Assembly: GCF_003206065.1 (NCBI RefSeq)
Contig: NZ_PZJQ01000004.1
Location: 1,494,101 to 1,558,100, forward strand
Reading direction: 5' to 3'
DNA from: Salinicola halimionae
Lineage (GTDB): Bacteria > Pseudomonadota > Gammaproteobacteria > Pseudomonadales > Halomonadaceae
DNA: 64,000 nt
This document shows positions 27,654 to 38,061 of the stretch, one piece after another. The position numbers and the translations under genes are program-made. How positions within the stretch are numbered: the first letter of the stretch is position 1; every line of letters starts with the position of its first letter. A model generated the notes under the pieces. It had not been told where the DNA came from, made no database searches, and saw only the letters and a program-made list of their open reading frames with translations.

Positions 27654-30080
27654 TTAAAACAGGCCCAGCTGCTGATCGGTCAGTCTCGCGAAATCATCTC
27701 CCATGAATGGCAGAATACCGTCGGCGACGGGCGCCAGCTGTCGGCTGACGTAATGCTCGTAGTCGATCGTCGAGCGCCGATTCTCGAGCGGCTCGGGGCC
27801 GGCGACGGTGATCACGTAGCGAATCCAGCCGCCGTTCTGATATTGCAGCGGGCGTTTCATCTGGCGATTGAACTCATCTGCCAGCCGCGCAGCGCGGACA
27901 TGAGGCGGCACGTTGCGCTGGTAGTCATCGAGCTTGCGCCGCAATCGCTTGCGATAGACCAGATCGTCGTCATGCACGCCCGCCAGCGTCTGCCGAACCA
28001 TCTCGCAGACATAGTCGCGATAAGGCTCGCCAGCGAAAATCCGGCGGTAGAGCTCGCGCTGGAAGGTCTTAGCCAACGGCGACCAATCGCCACGCACGGA
28101 TTCCAGCCCCTTGAACACCAACCTTTCACTGCCATCGGCCTCACGCACCACTCCCGCGTAACGCTTCTTGCTGCCCTCTTCCGTACCGCGGATGGTCGGC
28201 ATCAGAAAACGAGTAAAGTGCGTCTCGAACTGTAGTTCCAGCGCACTTTCCAGATCGAAGGTCCCTCGCAGCTGCTGGCGCCACCAGGCATTGACGAGCG
28301 CCACCAGCCGCTGACCGATTTCGTTCGCTTCCTCTGCACCATGCGCCCTGCCCAACCACACGAATGTGGAGTCGGTATCACCATAGATAACGGTATAACC
28401 TTCTCCCTCGATCAACTCGCGCGTGCGATGCATGATCTCGTGGCCGCGCATGGTGATCGACGACGCTAGTCGCGGGTCGAAGAAGCGGCAGCCGCGCGAG
28501 CCGAGCACGCCGTAGAACGCGTTCATGATGATCTTGAGCGCTTGGGCCAGCGGCGCATTGCCCTCCCGCTTGGCCGCTTCGCGCCCTTTCCACACCCGTT
28601 CGACGATCGCTGGCAGCGCATGCGTGGTGCGCGAGAATCTTGCGCCCAGAAATCCGGGTACCGAATCCACATCGTCCGGCGTTCTCAGGCCTTCCGCCAG
28701 GCCGACCGGATCGATCAGAAACGAACGGATGATCGAGGGGTATAGACTCTTGAAATCGAGCACTAATACCGAATCGTACAGACCTGGACGGGAGTCCATC
28801 ACATAGCCACCGGGACTGTCCTCGCCGTCGCGGGCACCCAGTGTCGGGGCGACGAACCCCAGACGGTGCATACGCGGCAGATAGAGATGCGAGAACGCCG
28901 CCACCGAACCGCCGCTACGATCCGCCGAGAGCCCGGTGACGCTCGCCCGTTCCAGCAGAAAGTCCATGATCCCGGTGTGCTCGAAGATCCGTGTGACCAG
29001 CTCGCAATCCTTGAGGTTGTAGCGGGCGAGTGCGGGTTTGTCCTCGGCGAACATACGATTGATGTCCGCCATGCGCTGGTAAGGATTATCGATCGCCTTG
29101 CCTTCACCGAGCAGGGTCTGCGAGACGTTCTCCAGGCTGAATGACGGAAAGCTCCAGGTGGCGGAGCGCAGCGCTTCGATCCCATCGATCGCCAAACGCC
29201 CGGGGATGGTGACGAAATGGTGGTTGGAAGATGTGCTGGCACCACGGCCTTGAGCGCGCCACTCCATGGGCGCGCCACCTCGCCCAAGACTCAGCGGCAC
29301 GTTCAAGCGTTCGGCGTGACGCTGCAACTGGCGTAAGTCGAACTGGACCACGCTCCAGCCGATGATCGCATCTGGATCGAAGTGCGCGACCCAGGCGTTG
29401 AGTGCGTGCAGAAGATCGGCCCGCGAGTCGCAATAGACGAGCTCGAAATCGCTCTCGCGATCCGCCGTGCCGCCCTCGCCCGCCGGTGGGCCCAGCATAT
29501 AGACGATCCGCTGGCCGCAGCCGTGCAGGCCTATCGAGTAGAGTTCGCCGTGCTCGCTGGTTTCGATATCCAGCGAGCAGAGCTTGAGCGCTGGACGATA
29601 ATCCGGTGCCGCTCTTAACTGAGCATCGATGATGATGCCGTCTTCCGCCTCTCGGCCACTGACGATGACTGGAGCGGTAATGAAGCGCTCCATCAGATAC
29701 CGATCCGGCGGGCGTATATCGGCTTCGAAGAGTTCGATACCGGCCTCACCCAGACGACGTTCCAGATTCAGCAACTGACGGTGATGGCGGCAGTAAAGAC
29801 CCAACATCGGACGATGATCGAAGTCCTTCAGCTCGAGCTGGCGCAGTTCGACGTCGCGCTCGTGTCGAATCAGGCGCTCGAGGGCCGCACGCTGATCGAC
29901 CGGAACGAAAGCCACCGAGGTCTGCGGTGGCAGGTGAACCAGGCGCGGTCCATCGTCAGTCGCGATCCACAGCGAAACGTCGGTTCCCGCCGGCGTGTCC
30001 TGCCATTGACGGGTCAAGATGAAGCCCTGCTGTTCCACAGAAGTCTGTTCCACGAAATTCTCTGGCACGGTAGTCGACAC
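27654..30080 (-). CDS. polB: DNA polymerase II (family B)
   Basis: This 808-residue family B polymerase has a 3'-5' exonuclease. Exo I is SLDIETS near residue 168. Polymerase motif A is DFKSLYPSII near 450, motif B is ALKIIMNAFYGVLGS near 520, and motif C is YGDTDS near 575. The last five residues QLGLF form the beta-clamp binding motif, as in E. coli Pol II. It is a damage-tolerance polymerase, SOS-regulated in E. coli; no LexA box was recognised here. It lies 14 bases after the AEC transporter gene and is probably co-transcribed. Confidence 0.97.
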   Translation of the reverse strand: MSTTVPENFVEQTSVEQQGFILTRQWQDTPAGTDVSLWIATDDGPRLVHLPPQTSVAFVPVDQRAALERLIRHERDVELRQLELKDFDHRPMLGLYCRHHRQLLNLERRLGEAGIELFEADIRPPDRYLMERFITAPVIVSGREAEDGIIIDAQLRAAPDYRPALKLCSLDIETSEHGELYSIGLHGCGQRIVYMLGPPAGEGGTADRESDFELVYCDSRADLLHALNAWVAHFDPDAIIGWSVVQFDLRQLQRHAERLNVPLSLGRGGAPMEWRAQGRGASTSSNHHFVTIPGRLAIDGIEALRSATWSFPSFSLENVSQTLLGEGKAIDNPYQRMADINRMFAEDKPALARYNLKDCELVTRIFEHTGIMDFLLERASVTGLSADRSGGSVAAFSHLYLPRMHRLGFVAPTLGARDGEDSPGGYVMDSRPGLYDSVLVLDFKSLYPSIIRSFLIDPVGLAEGLRTPDDVDSVPGFLGARFSRTTHALPAIVERVWKGREAAKREGNAPLAQALKIIMNAFYGVLGSRGCRFFDPRLASSITMRGHEIMHRTRELIEGEGYTVIYGDTDSTFVWLGRAHGAEEANEIGQRLVALVNAWWRQQLRGTFDLESALELQFETHFTRFLMPTIRGTEEGSKKRYAGVVREADGSERLVFKGLESVRGDWSPLAKTFQRELYRRIFAGEPYRDYVCEMVRQTLAGVHDDDLVYRKRLRRKLDDYQRNVPPHVRAARLADEFNRQMKRPLQYQNGGWIRYVITVAGPEPLENRRSTIDYEHYVSRQLAPVADGILPFMGDDFARLTDQQLGLF

Positions 30081-30094
30081 TCATCCCGCTCGCG

Positions 30095-31024
30095 TCAGAA
30101 AGTGAGTACCCAAGGCAGTACGTAACCAAGATAAACCGGTATCAACAAGGGCGCGGCCAGCGTCGTTATCAGCACGGCGATGGCGCCCTTCTCCGGCCGG
30201 ATCTCCAGCTCCATGGCGATGACCACGACGTTGGCGGCCATCGGTACCGCGCCGATGAGTAAAAACGCCAGCACCAGCGAATCCGAGATACCTACGCTCA
30301 TACGTAGCAGAATCACCATCAGCAGCGTCGCCAGCGGCCAGACGCCGAAACGTACCAGCACACAGCCGGCCACGAAGCGGCTGTCGAACGCCCGCCACGT
30401 GAGGCGTCCCAGCGTCATGCCGATGATCATCATGCCTAGAACGGTAAAGCAGTACTTGAAGTAGTCGAGCCCCTCTGCGGCGACCTCGGGAACGTGCCAA
30501 TCGAGTGCGCTGATCAGCATGCCAGCCAGGAACGCATAGATCAGCGGCAGTTTCGCCAGCCTGACGAGACTGTCCCTGACCGAAAAACGCCCGCGGGCGC
30601 TGACATAGAACCCGACCGTGAACTCGTAAAGAGAGATCCCCAGCATACAGAAGAGATAGAGCGTCACCCCCTCCGGTGGCAGCAGTACCAGCGCGATCGG
30701 AAATCCGAAATAGCCGGTGTTGCCCGTCCCTGCCGAAAAGGCCAGCAGCGCCCGCTCCTGATCGGCAAAAAAGCGTGCCGCCACGACATTGACGATCAAG
30801 CACAGGAACGTCGCCAACAGCCACACACTACCCGTCAGAACGAGCTTGTCGGCGCTGGGCTGGCCCTGTGTCAGGCCTTGGAAGAAGGTCAGTGGCGAAA
30901 TGATATAGACGAGCAGTGTCGCGATCGGTCGCGGATCGACTTTCAAGAGCCGCCCAGCCATCCAGCCTAGAGCCACGAAAATAAGCAGCATCCACAATGA
31001 CTGCGAGAGATCGATTTCGGCCAT
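30095..31024 (-). CDS. AEC-family (auxin efflux carrier) permease
   Basis: This 309-residue inner-membrane protein has about ten hydrophobic segments in the two-fold AEC pattern. Characteristic segments are LLVYIISPLTFFQGL near residue 35 and the FGFPIALVLLPPEGV stretch near 118. Bacterial AEC proteins export or import organic acids such as malate; the substrate is unknown. The start at 31024 has aagga upstream, and the longer frame before it has no plausible signals. It is followed closely by polB. Confidence 0.82.
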   Translation of the reverse strand: MAEIDLSQSLWMLLIFVALGWMAGRLLKVDPRPIATLLVYIISPLTFFQGLTQGQPSADKLVLTGSVWLLATFLCLIVNVVAARFFADQERALLAFSAGTGNTGYFGFPIALVLLPPEGVTLYLFCMLGISLYEFTVGFYVSARGRFSVRDSLVRLAKLPLIYAFLAGMLISALDWHVPEVAAEGLDYFKYCFTVLGMMIIGMTLGRLTWRAFDSRFVAGCVLVRFGVWPLATLLMVILLRMSVGISDSLVLAFLLIGAVPMAANVVVIAMELEIRPEKGAIAVLITTLAAPLLIPVYLGYVLPWVLTF

Positions 31025-31106
31025 CCCGGGTTTCCTTACGCGGCAGACTACAGTAACGATTTGGCCGCTAACTGTAACACCCGAATGCGATCGAGGCCGG
31101 TTTCCA

Positions 31107-31553
31107 TCAGGTGCGGCGGAGCCGGCGCCAACCAGGCAACCGTCTCTGGGTGGAAGCCACGATGCAGAACAGCAAAACGACCTGAAACGGCAATCGCCAG
31201 AACAGCAGCCACTCCGGCACCTTGGGGAATAGTTCAGGGTGCAGCCACATGTAGACATTGGCCGGCGTCACGCAGAGCGTCAGCACCACTAGCCCCCACC
31301 CTGCCAGCGAACGGAAGCGTGGCAGCAAAATACCGATGGCACCCAGCAGCTCAAAGAAGCCGCTGATCAGCACCGCCGCATGCGGCCAAGGCAGCCCCGG
31401 CGGTACGATCGAGGCAAAGGCATCCATCATCACGAAATGGCCGATGCCACCAATGGCGAACCACAGGAAGACAACGGATAGGCCGGCCGTTCGCCAGCGA
31501 TGAGGTCGAGAAGCGATGGGAACCACCTTATTTGTGCAAAAGAGAAAACCCAT
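31107..31553 (-). CDS. DoxX-like four-helix membrane protein
   Basis: This 148-residue protein has four hydrophobic segments (about residues 25-43, 58-78, 86-104 and 117-135). It carries the DoxX-family pattern GGIGHFVMMDAFASIVPP and ISGFFELLGAIGILLP. Members are small inner-membrane proteins, some tied to quinone or redox functions; the role here is unknown. The ATG at 31553 has no clear ribosome site, so the true start may be slightly downstream. It is upstream of the AEC gene on the same strand with an 82-base gap. Confidence 0.75.
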   Translation of the reverse strand: MGFLFCTNKVVPIASRPHRWRTAGLSVVFLWFAIGGIGHFVMMDAFASIVPPGLPWPHAAVLISGFFELLGAIGILLPRFRSLAGWGLVVLTLCVTPANVYMWLHPELFPKVPEWLLFWRLPFQVVLLFCIVASTQRRLPGWRRLRRT

Positions 31554-31689
31554 ACACGGGATGAAAGGACCGATAGCCGCAGCATAGAACAGAAAGGACC
31601 GGATCTGCCCGTTCGATACGCTCTACACTTGCTAGCCAAGGTTGGCTCGCAGCAAAGCTGCCTCCACGCAAAGCCATCACCATCAGTGC

Positions 31690-31695
31690 TACAAT
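31690..31695 (+). promoter_or_regulatory. Candidate -10 element for metG
   Basis: TACAAT lies 88 bases before the metG ATG within the 229-base divergent gap (31554-31782). No clear -35 is paired with it. Confidence 0.3.
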
Positions 31696-31782
31696 CGTCG
31701 ACCAAGTTTTCAGCCTATCCATCCCGTGGGGCCTTTGATACCGCGCCGCCTCGGGTTTCGTTACGGGAATGTTCCAGTCGCC

Positions 31783-33852
31783 ATGTCGAACAACGCCTCG
31801 CTTTCGCGCCAGATCCTCGTCACCAGCGCGCTACCCTATGCCAACGGCTCGATCCATCTGGGCCACCTGCTGGAATATATCCAGACCGATATCTGGGTGC
31901 GTTTCCAGAAGAGTCGCGGCCACGAGTGCCATTACGTCTGCGCCGACGACGCGCACGGCACCGCGATCATGCTGCGCGCCGAGCAGGAAGGCATTACCTC
32001 CGAGCAGCTGATTGCCAAGGTCAGTGAAGAGCACCAGGCGGATTTCGCCCGGTTCGGCGTCGCCTTCGACAACTACCACTCGACTCACTCGGAAGAGAAC
32101 CGCGTCCACAGCGAGCGCATCTATACCGCGCTGCGCGATGCCGGCCACATCAGCACCCGCGATATCGAGCAGATGTACGATCCGGTCAAGGGCCTGTTTC
32201 TCGCCGACCGCTTCATCAAGGGCACCTGCCCGAAGTGCAAAAGCGAAGATCAGTACGGCGACAACTGCGAAGTGTGCGGCGCGACCTATACGCCGGCCGA
32301 GCTGATCAATCCGGTCTCGGCGATCAGCGGCGCCACGCCGGAAGTCCGCACCTCGACCCACTACTTCTTCAAGCTGCCCGACTTCGAGGCGTTCCTCAAA
32401 CAGTGGACCCGCTCCGGTCGCGTGCAGCCGCAGATCGCCAACAAGCTGCAGGAATGGTTTGAATCCGGTCTCAACGAATGGGATATCTCCCGAGACGCGC
32501 CCTACTTCGGCTTCGAGATCCCTGATGCGCCGGGCAAGTATTTCTATGTCTGGCTCGATGCGCCGATCGGCTATCTGGCGAGCTTCCAGAATCTGTGCGA
32601 TCGCCAAGGCATCGATTTCGACAGCTACTGGAAGGCGGATTCGAGCGCCGAGGTCTATCACTTCATCGGCAAGGATATCGTCTATTTTCACGCGTTGTTC
32701 TGGCCGGCCATGCTCGATGGCGCCGGCTTGCGCACCCCGACCGGGGTCAACTGTCACGGCTTCGTGACAGTAAATGGCGCGAAAATGTCCAAATCTCGTG
32801 GCACCTTCATCAAGGCGCAGACCTACGCCGAGTACTTGAACCCGGAATACCTGCGCTACTACTTCGCCGCCAAGCTGACCTCCGGCGTCGACGATCTCGA
32901 TCTCAACCTCGAGGATTTCACCGCCCGCGTGAACTCGGACCTGGTCGGCAAGGTGGTCAATATTGCCAGCCGCTGTGCCGGCTTCATCAAGAAGCTGGCC
33001 GATGGCAAGCTCTCCGCGACCTGTGCGGAGCCGGAACTGGTCGCCAGATTCATCTACGCCGGCGACGATATCGCCGCCGACTTCGAGGCCCGCGAGTTCG
33101 GCCGTGCCATGCGCAAGGTGATGGAGCTGGCCGATGAAGCCAATACCTATATCGCCGACAAGGCGCCTTGGGTGCTGGCGAAGGAAGAGGGTCGCGAGCA
33201 GGAAGTGATCGATATCTGCTCGGTGGGCATCAATCTGTTCCGCACGCTGATGGTCTATCTGCAACCGGTGGTGCCGGCGATGGCCGAACAGGCGCGTATC
33301 TTCCTGCAAATCGACACCCTCGACTGGGAGAGCCGCCAGCATGTGCTGGAAGGCCACGTCATCGGCAAGTTCAAACCGCTGATGACTCGCATCGAGAGCG
33401 ACCGGATCGAATCAATGATCGAAGCTTCCAAGGAAGTGCTCGAGGAGGAAAAGAAATTGACCGGCAAGGCACCCACGACCAGCGCTGACGACCAGCAGAC
33501 CACGCCTCTGGCCGACGAGCCGATCAGCGACGAGATCGCCTTCGATGACTTCATCAAGCTCGACCTGAGAATCGCGAAGATCGAGAAGGCTGAGTACGTC
33601 GAAGGCTCCAACAAGCTGCTCAAGCTGACGCTGGATCTGGGTGGCGAAACACGCACCGTGTTCTCCGGCATCCGCAAGGCTTATGCGCCGGAAGCGCTCG
33701 AAGGTCGATTGACGGTAATGGTCGCCAATCTGGCTCCGCGCAAGATGCGCTTCGGCGTTTCCGAGGGCATGGTGCTGGCCGCCGGCGATGAAGACGGTAT
33801 CTATCTGCTCTCTCCCGACAGCGGCGCCAAACCCGGGCAGCGCGTCACCTGA
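31783..33852 (+). CDS. metG: Methionyl-tRNA synthetase
   Basis: This 689-residue class I synthetase charges tRNA-Met. The HIGH-like motif is SIHLGH near residue 21. The zinc knuckle has CPKC and CEVC near 146-164, and KMSKS is in [11 protein letters not shown] near 337. The C-terminal tRNA-binding (EMAP-like) domain from about residue 580 gives the dimeric form, as in E. coli (677 residues). The ATG at 31783 is the first start giving the standard beginning; the open frame extends upstream without signals. A hairpin terminator follows. Confidence 0.97.
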   Translation: MSNNASLSRQILVTSALPYANGSIHLGHLLEYIQTDIWVRFQKSRGHECHYVCADDAHGTAIMLRAEQEGITSEQLIAKVSEEHQADFARFGVAFDNYHSTHSEENRVHSERIYTALRDAGHISTRDIEQMYDPVKGLFLADRFIKGTCPKCKSEDQYGDNCEVCGATYTPAELINPVSAISGATPEVRTSTHYFFKLPDFEAFLKQWTRSGRVQPQIANKLQEWFESGLNEWDISRDAPYFGFEIPDAPGKYFYVWLDAPIGYLASFQNLCDRQGIDFDSYWKADSSAEVYHFIGKDIVYFHALFWPAMLDGAGLRTPTGVNCHGFVTVNGAKMSKSRGTFIKAQTYAEYLNPEYLRYYFAAKLTSGVDDLDLNLEDFTARVNSDLVGKVVNIASRCAGFIKKLADGKLSATCAEPELVARFIYAGDDIAADFEAREFGRAMRKVMELADEANTYIADKAPWVLAKEEGREQEVIDICSVGINLFRTLMVYLQPVVPAMAEQARIFLQIDTLDWESRQHVLEGHVIGKFKPLMTRIESDRIESMIEASKEVLEEEKKLTGKAPTTSADDQQTTPLADEPISDEIAFDDFIKLDLRIAKIEKAEYVEGSNKLLKLTLDLGGETRTVFSGIRKAYAPEALEGRLTVMVANLAPRKMRFGVSEGMVLAAGDEDGIYLLSPDSGAKPGQRVT

Positions 33853-33875
33853 TGCTCATCGAACGATGAATGAAC

Positions 33876-33908
33876 GAACGCGCGTGGCCTCGGTCACGCG
33901 TTCTCGTT
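33876..33908 (+). terminator. Terminator after metG
   Basis: The arms gaacgcg-gtg and cac-cgcgttc pair with a small bulge, followed by tcgttt. It begins 24 bases beyond the metG stop. The remaining stretch to the GGDEF gene shows no other feature. Confidence 0.6.
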
Positions 33909-34097
33909 TGCAGGCATCCCGCGTCTCGTCGGGCCTGTGCCGACCTGGACAGAGCCTCGACATGCATGACTAGCCCAGCGATAGACTCAAGATGAGACGT
34001 AGCGAAGCCGATATTCGAGACGTCGTTATCTCTTCTAGAACGCCTTTGTTCCTTGGGCTTTTACTGCAGCCAGCGTGCTGAACGGGTCATATATCTG

Positions 34098-35702
34098 ATG
34101 AGATCAGCCTTTTTCACGTTACGCGGTCGCTTTCTGATGAGTCTGCTGGCCTTGTTGATCGCCGCGATGCTGGCCCTGGTACTGATCGGCAGTCTCGTCG
34201 TCTACCCCGCCATGATCGATGAGGAACGCGCGCAGTCGGCCAATGAACTCGCCAGGCTCGAGCGCACGATCGAAACCGAGATGCATGCGCTATTGTTGAC
34301 CGCAAAGGATTGGGCAACGTGGGACGATACCTACGCCTTTATCCAGGGTGGCGGTGACGATTACGCCGACTCGAACTTCAGCCGTAACATGTTCGAGGAT
34401 CTCGATTACCAGTTCATGCTGTTCTTTGATCGACAAAAGCATCTTCGCTGGGTCGCGGGTATCGATCCGGCTAGTGGTCAATACGGCTCCTGCCCTGATC
34501 AGGAAGGTCCCTGCGGCTGGGCGAACTCCTACGCCGACAGGCTAAAACCACTCCTCGACTCGACGCAACCACTCGCCAGCACTCGTCTTGAATATCAACA
34601 AGATCAGTCCTACTACGCCACGATTCATCCCATCCTGCGAACGGACGAAAGTGGCCCCATGCAAGGCTGGCTCATTCAGGTCCAGCTTCTCGACGGGAAG
34701 TGGCGAGAGCAGATGGCCGCTCAGACAGGCCGTGAAGTGGATATCTCGCCCGTGCCATCTTCCGGGCCGCCGTCCGGTTTGCAGATAACGCCCACGGACG
34801 ATGGACGCATTCACGTGGAGAAAATTTTAACGCTCAATGGGTACGACGAACCCATGGTATTGGGAACCTATCTGACACGTGATGCCTTTTTGGAGCGCAT
34901 GGCTACCGTTCGCTACGCGCAATGGTGGACGGCTGGGTTGTTATTGACCGTCATCGTTTTCGTTCTGTTACTGCTGGAGATCGTGGTGCTGCGTCCGCTT
35001 CGACAGCTCGCGCTATTTACCCAACAGGTCAAGCAGGACAACGCGGATGCCGAACCTCCCGAGCGGCTTCTGAATCGCCAGGATGAAATCGGCGCTCTGT
35101 CTCGTGAATTCCTGCATCTGATCCAGCATCAGCGGCACCGAACGTCTCAGTTACTCAACTTGTCACAGACGGACCACTTGACCGGGCTGGCCAATCGTCG
35201 ATTATTCGATGAGCAGCTGACCGCGCTGATGAGTGAACCGCAGCCACCCATACCGGTCGCCTGCATCCTGCTCGATATCGATTACTTCAAGCGATACAAC
35301 GACTTCCTCGGCCATCCAGCAGGTGACCAGTGCCTGACCCGTTTGGCCGAGTGTCTACAGCAGACCGTACGCCACCACGCGATCGAGCGATCGCTTCTGG
35401 CGCGCGTCGGTGGCGAAGAGTTTGCCGTCATTCTGCCCGGCACATCGCCGACAGCGATCATTAAGCTAGCAAACGCCCTCTGTATCGCCGTTTCCCGAAT
35501 GACGTTGCAAAATGATAAAGCCCCCCTAGGCATTATTACGGTCAGCGTCGGCGCAGCGATCTGCACAACGGATGAGCTTTCTCCGTCGATCCTGTTGGCG
35601 CGATGCGATGCAGCGCTTTACCGCGCCAAGCAGCAAGGTCGTAATCGGGTCGCGAGTGATCTCGGAAAGGCTTCTCGAAGCCATGCGGATGAGCGTTTAT
35701 AA
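34098..35702 (+). CDS. Membrane CHASE4-GGDEF diguanylate cyclase
   Basis: This 534-residue sensor has a transmembrane segment near residues 15-40. It is followed by a periplasmic CHASE4-like domain containing KDWATWDDTYAF near 75, a second transmembrane segment near 275-297, a HAMP-like linker and a C-terminal GGDEF domain. The active-site loop is GGEEF, so c-di-GMP synthesis is likely. The RxxD inhibitory site expected five residues before it is not conserved (LLARV precedes GGEEF, with no Asp at the right place). The start is set at ATG 34098; a TTG 45 bases earlier is less likely. Confidence 0.88.
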   Translation: MRSAFFTLRGRFLMSLLALLIAAMLALVLIGSLVVYPAMIDEERAQSANELARLERTIETEMHALLLTAKDWATWDDTYAFIQGGGDDYADSNFSRNMFEDLDYQFMLFFDRQKHLRWVAGIDPASGQYGSCPDQEGPCGWANSYADRLKPLLDSTQPLASTRLEYQQDQSYYATIHPILRTDESGPMQGWLIQVQLLDGKWREQMAAQTGREVDISPVPSSGPPSGLQITPTDDGRIHVEKILTLNGYDEPMVLGTYLTRDAFLERMATVRYAQWWTAGLLLTVIVFVLLLLEIVVLRPLRQLALFTQQVKQDNADAEPPERLLNRQDEIGALSREFLHLIQHQRHRTSQLLNLSQTDHLTGLANRRLFDEQLTALMSEPQPPIPVACILLDIDYFKRYNDFLGHPAGDQCLTRLAECLQQTVRHHAIERSLLARVGGEEFAVILPGTSPTAIIKLANALCIAVSRMTLQNDKAPLGIITVSVGAAICTTDELSPSILLARCDAALYRAKQQGRNRVASDLGKASRSHADERL

Positions 35703-35756
35703 TGCCGACCTCTTTGAACCGGGAGCCGCCGTTTGCCCCGCCTTTCCGGGAACCTC

Positions 35757-36740
35757 ATGTCAGCCGCTATTACCGTTGAACGCATCGATGCCGAATTGCC
35801 GCAGACCCAGTGTGGCAAATGCGGTCACGACGGCTGCCGCCCCTATGCTGAGGCGATCGTCGATGGCGAGGCGATCAATCGCTGCCCGCCTGGCGGCGAA
35901 GAAACCCGTAATCGACTAGCAGCACTCACCGGCCAACCGCCGCTCGAACTGATCGAACCCCCACAAACGCCGTTGCTGGCCGTGATCCGCGAAGCCGAAT
36001 GTATCGGCTGTACCAAGTGCATTCAGGCCTGCCCGGTGGATGCCATTTTGGGTGCCGCCAAGCAGATGCATACGGTGATCGAATCGGAATGCACCGGATG
36101 CGAACTGTGCGTCGCGCCCTGTCCGGTCGACTGCATCGATCTCGTGGAACACCCGCAGTGGGCGCGTGCCGAAAATGACGCTGAACGGCAGCGATATCTT
36201 GACTGGCGTGCCGATAACGGTCGCCGCCGCTTCGAGGATCGCCAACAGCGCGTGGCACGCAAGGTCGAGGAAAAACGTCTAAAGCGAGAGCGCCGCATCG
36301 CCGCCAATCAGGTTAAACAGCAGCCGCTGGTTGCGTTGGGTGAGTCTACCGACGAACCCGCAACACCTGTCGACACCACCGCATTGAAGGCCAGCCGCGC
36401 GACACTTAGCGCTCGGTTGAAGCGTATGGAAAAGCAGCTCTACAAGGCCGATGCGGCAGATCAGCCAGCACTAGCCGAACGTGCCGCCGGCATGCGCCAG
36501 CAACTCGAGATGATCGATGGGCAGTTGGTGGGCGCTCCCAGCGCAGACTCTCAGCACCGACACATCGCCATCGCTGCTGCCGAGCAGGCAGTGCGCAAGG
36601 CACGTCAGGAGCTAGCCCATTATCAACGCCAGAACGACCAGGAAGGCGCCATGCAGGCACGGCAAAGAATATGTGAGGCGGAACGGTTGCTGGCGACGGC
36701 CAGTCAATCTGCGGGCGACGACCATGGAACCCCTTCATGA
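35757..36740 (+). CDS. Soluble RnfB-like polyferredoxin with helical C-terminal extension
   Basis: This 327-residue protein contains the RnfB 4Fe-4S domain ([15 protein letters not shown], then a fourth Cys in NRCPPGG) and two ferredoxin motifs, [12 protein letters not shown] near residue 92 and [12 protein letters not shown] near 122. Canonical RnfB has an N-terminal membrane anchor; here the protein starts directly at the cluster domain and no hydrophobic segment is visible. Residues 150-325 are charged and probably helical/coiled-coil. rnfA, C, D, G and E are absent; nth overlaps the end by ATGA. It may be an electron donor independent of the Rnf complex, possibly serving a nearby Fe-S enzyme; this is inference. 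Confidence 0.8.
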   Translation: MSAAITVERIDAELPQTQCGKCGHDGCRPYAEAIVDGEAINRCPPGGEETRNRLAALTGQPPLELIEPPQTPLLAVIREAECIGCTKCIQACPVDAILGAAKQMHTVIESECTGCELCVAPCPVDCIDLVEHPQWARAENDAERQRYLDWRADNGRRRFEDRQQRVARKVEEKRLKRERRIAANQVKQQPLVALGESTDEPATPVDTTALKASRATLSARLKRMEKQLYKADAADQPALAERAAGMRQQLEMIDGQLVGAPSADSQHRHIAIAAAEQAVRKARQELAHYQRQNDQEGAMQARQRICEAERLLATASQSAGDDHGTPS

Positions 36741-37375
36741 ATGCGACCAAACGAGAACAGATCTTCGCTCGTCTCAAGGAGCACAACCCGAATCCGACCA
36801 CCGAGCTGAACTGGTCGACGCCGTTCGAACTGTTGGCAGCGGTGCTGTTGTCGGCGCAGGCAACGGATGTGGGGGTCAACAAGGCGACCGTGAAACTGTT
36901 CCCGGTGGCTAATACGCCTCGAGCGATCATCGATCTCGGTATCGAAGGCCTGAAACAACATATCAAGACCATTGGCCTTTACAACACCAAGGCCGAAAAT
37001 CTGATGAAGACCTGCCATATTCTGGAGGCACAATACGGCGGTGATATTCCGCAAACGCGGGAAGGGTTGGAAGCGCTTCCTGGCGTTGGTCGCAAGACCG
37101 CCAACGTGATTTTGAATACGGCGTTCGGCGAGCTGACCATGGCGGTGGATACGCATATCTTTCGCGTCGCCAACCGCACCCGAATCGCCAAAGGGAAGAA
37201 CGTGCTGGAAGTGGAACGACAGCTGCTGCGTCATGTTCCCAAAGCGTACCTCAAGGACGCCCATCACTGGCTGATTCTCCACGGCCGCTATACTTGCCTG
37301 GCGCGCAAGCCGCGCTGTGGCAGCTGCGTGATCGAAGACCTGTGCGAATACCCGGACAAGATCGATATCGCCTGA
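36737..37375 (+). CDS. nth: Endonuclease III
   Basis: This 212-residue base-excision repair glycosylase/AP lyase removes oxidised pyrimidines. The helix-hairpin-helix [13 protein letters not shown] (near residues 114-126) contains the catalytic Lys, and the catalytic Asp is in VDTHIFRV. The [4Fe-4S] cluster cysteines end the protein ([17 protein letters not shown]). Length matches E. coli Nth (211). The start overlaps the rnfB-like stop by four bases, so translation is coupled. In E. coli nth is likewise the last gene of the rnf operon. Confidence 0.97.
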   Translation: MNATKREQIFARLKEHNPNPTTELNWSTPFELLAAVLLSAQATDVGVNKATVKLFPVANTPRAIIDLGIEGLKQHIKTIGLYNTKAENLMKTCHILEAQYGGDIPQTREGLEALPGVGRKTANVILNTAFGELTMAVDTHIFRVANRTRIAKGKNVLEVERQLLRHVPKAYLKDAHHWLILHGRYTCLARKPRCGSCVIEDLCEYPDKIDIA

Positions 37376-37430
37376 CCGCACCGATAAATCAACGGACGGC
37401 GATCAAGCCTTTGCAGCCATTCTCGCGAGG

Positions 37431-37946
37431 TCAGGGGCTGGATTCCGGTTCCTGACCGGCATCGTCTCCCGCATCATCCTGCAGGGGCACGGCATTCTCT
37501 CCCCTGGATTCCGGCGCAGCAGGTGCAGTCTCCGGCAAGCTGCTGCCGTCCGAGCTGTCGGATGCACCGTCATCGTCTGGCGCTGACTCCCCTTGCGCTA
37601 CGTCGGCGCTCATCTCGGTCGCCCCATCGCGACTGTACACCACCTTGCGCGTGCCCCCGTCACAGCTGCCGACCACCTCGGCACCGGCAAAAGGCTCCTC
37701 CTCCTTCACTACGCCATCATCTACCTGGGCGTTGTCGACGATCTCGAGCAAGAAGTGCTGGGCGCCGTTGTTTCGGATCGTGCTGTCGATTTCCGCTTTC
37801 AGACGCTCGCAAGCCAGACGCGTTTCCGGCTGCTGATCGAACGGAGAGTTCCCGGGCTGCGCCTGCGCCCAACTCAACGACGAGACCAGGCCTGCAGTGC
37901 TGATACCCGCAACTATCGCGGCTTTTTTCCAGGTAGAGAATTGCAT
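37431..37946 (-). CDS. DUF1161-like secreted protein with acidic tail
   Basis: This 171-residue protein has a signal peptide ending AQA near residue 29. A domain of about 75 residues follows with the DUF1161 pattern: CERLKAEIDSTIRNNG, FLLEIVDN and VVGSCDGGTRKVVYSR, including two cysteines that may form a disulfide. The last 60 residues are a low-complexity acidic Asp/Glu/Ser/Pro tail, unusual compared with the short family members and fitting a salt-adapted periplasm. The role is unknown. It is convergent with nth. Confidence 0.75.
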   Translation of the reverse strand: MQFSTWKKAAIVAGISTAGLVSSLSWAQAQPGNSPFDQQPETRLACERLKAEIDSTIRNNGAQHFLLEIVDNAQVDDGVVKEEEPFAGAEVVGSCDGGTRKVVYSRDGATEMSADVAQGESAPDDDGASDSSDGSSLPETAPAAPESRGENAVPLQDDAGDDAGQEPESSP

Positions 37947-38061
37947 AGAAACTCCTCAGCTCATTGCAACACGGACATGCCGGTCAGCCCGACAACGTCC
38001 GCATGAGTGATCTCAAGCCACACGAGCTGCCCCGATCAGGCATTACCTTGATCGGAACGCT

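Noticed and set aside
31528..31722. 64-codon minus-strand frame with a signal-peptide-like beginning
   Set aside because: No ribosome site, and it overlaps the DoxX-like gene in another frame; probably chance.
31831..33357. 508-codon open frame on the minus strand
   Set aside because: It lies entirely opposite metG; long antisense frames arise from the codon bias of GC-rich genes.
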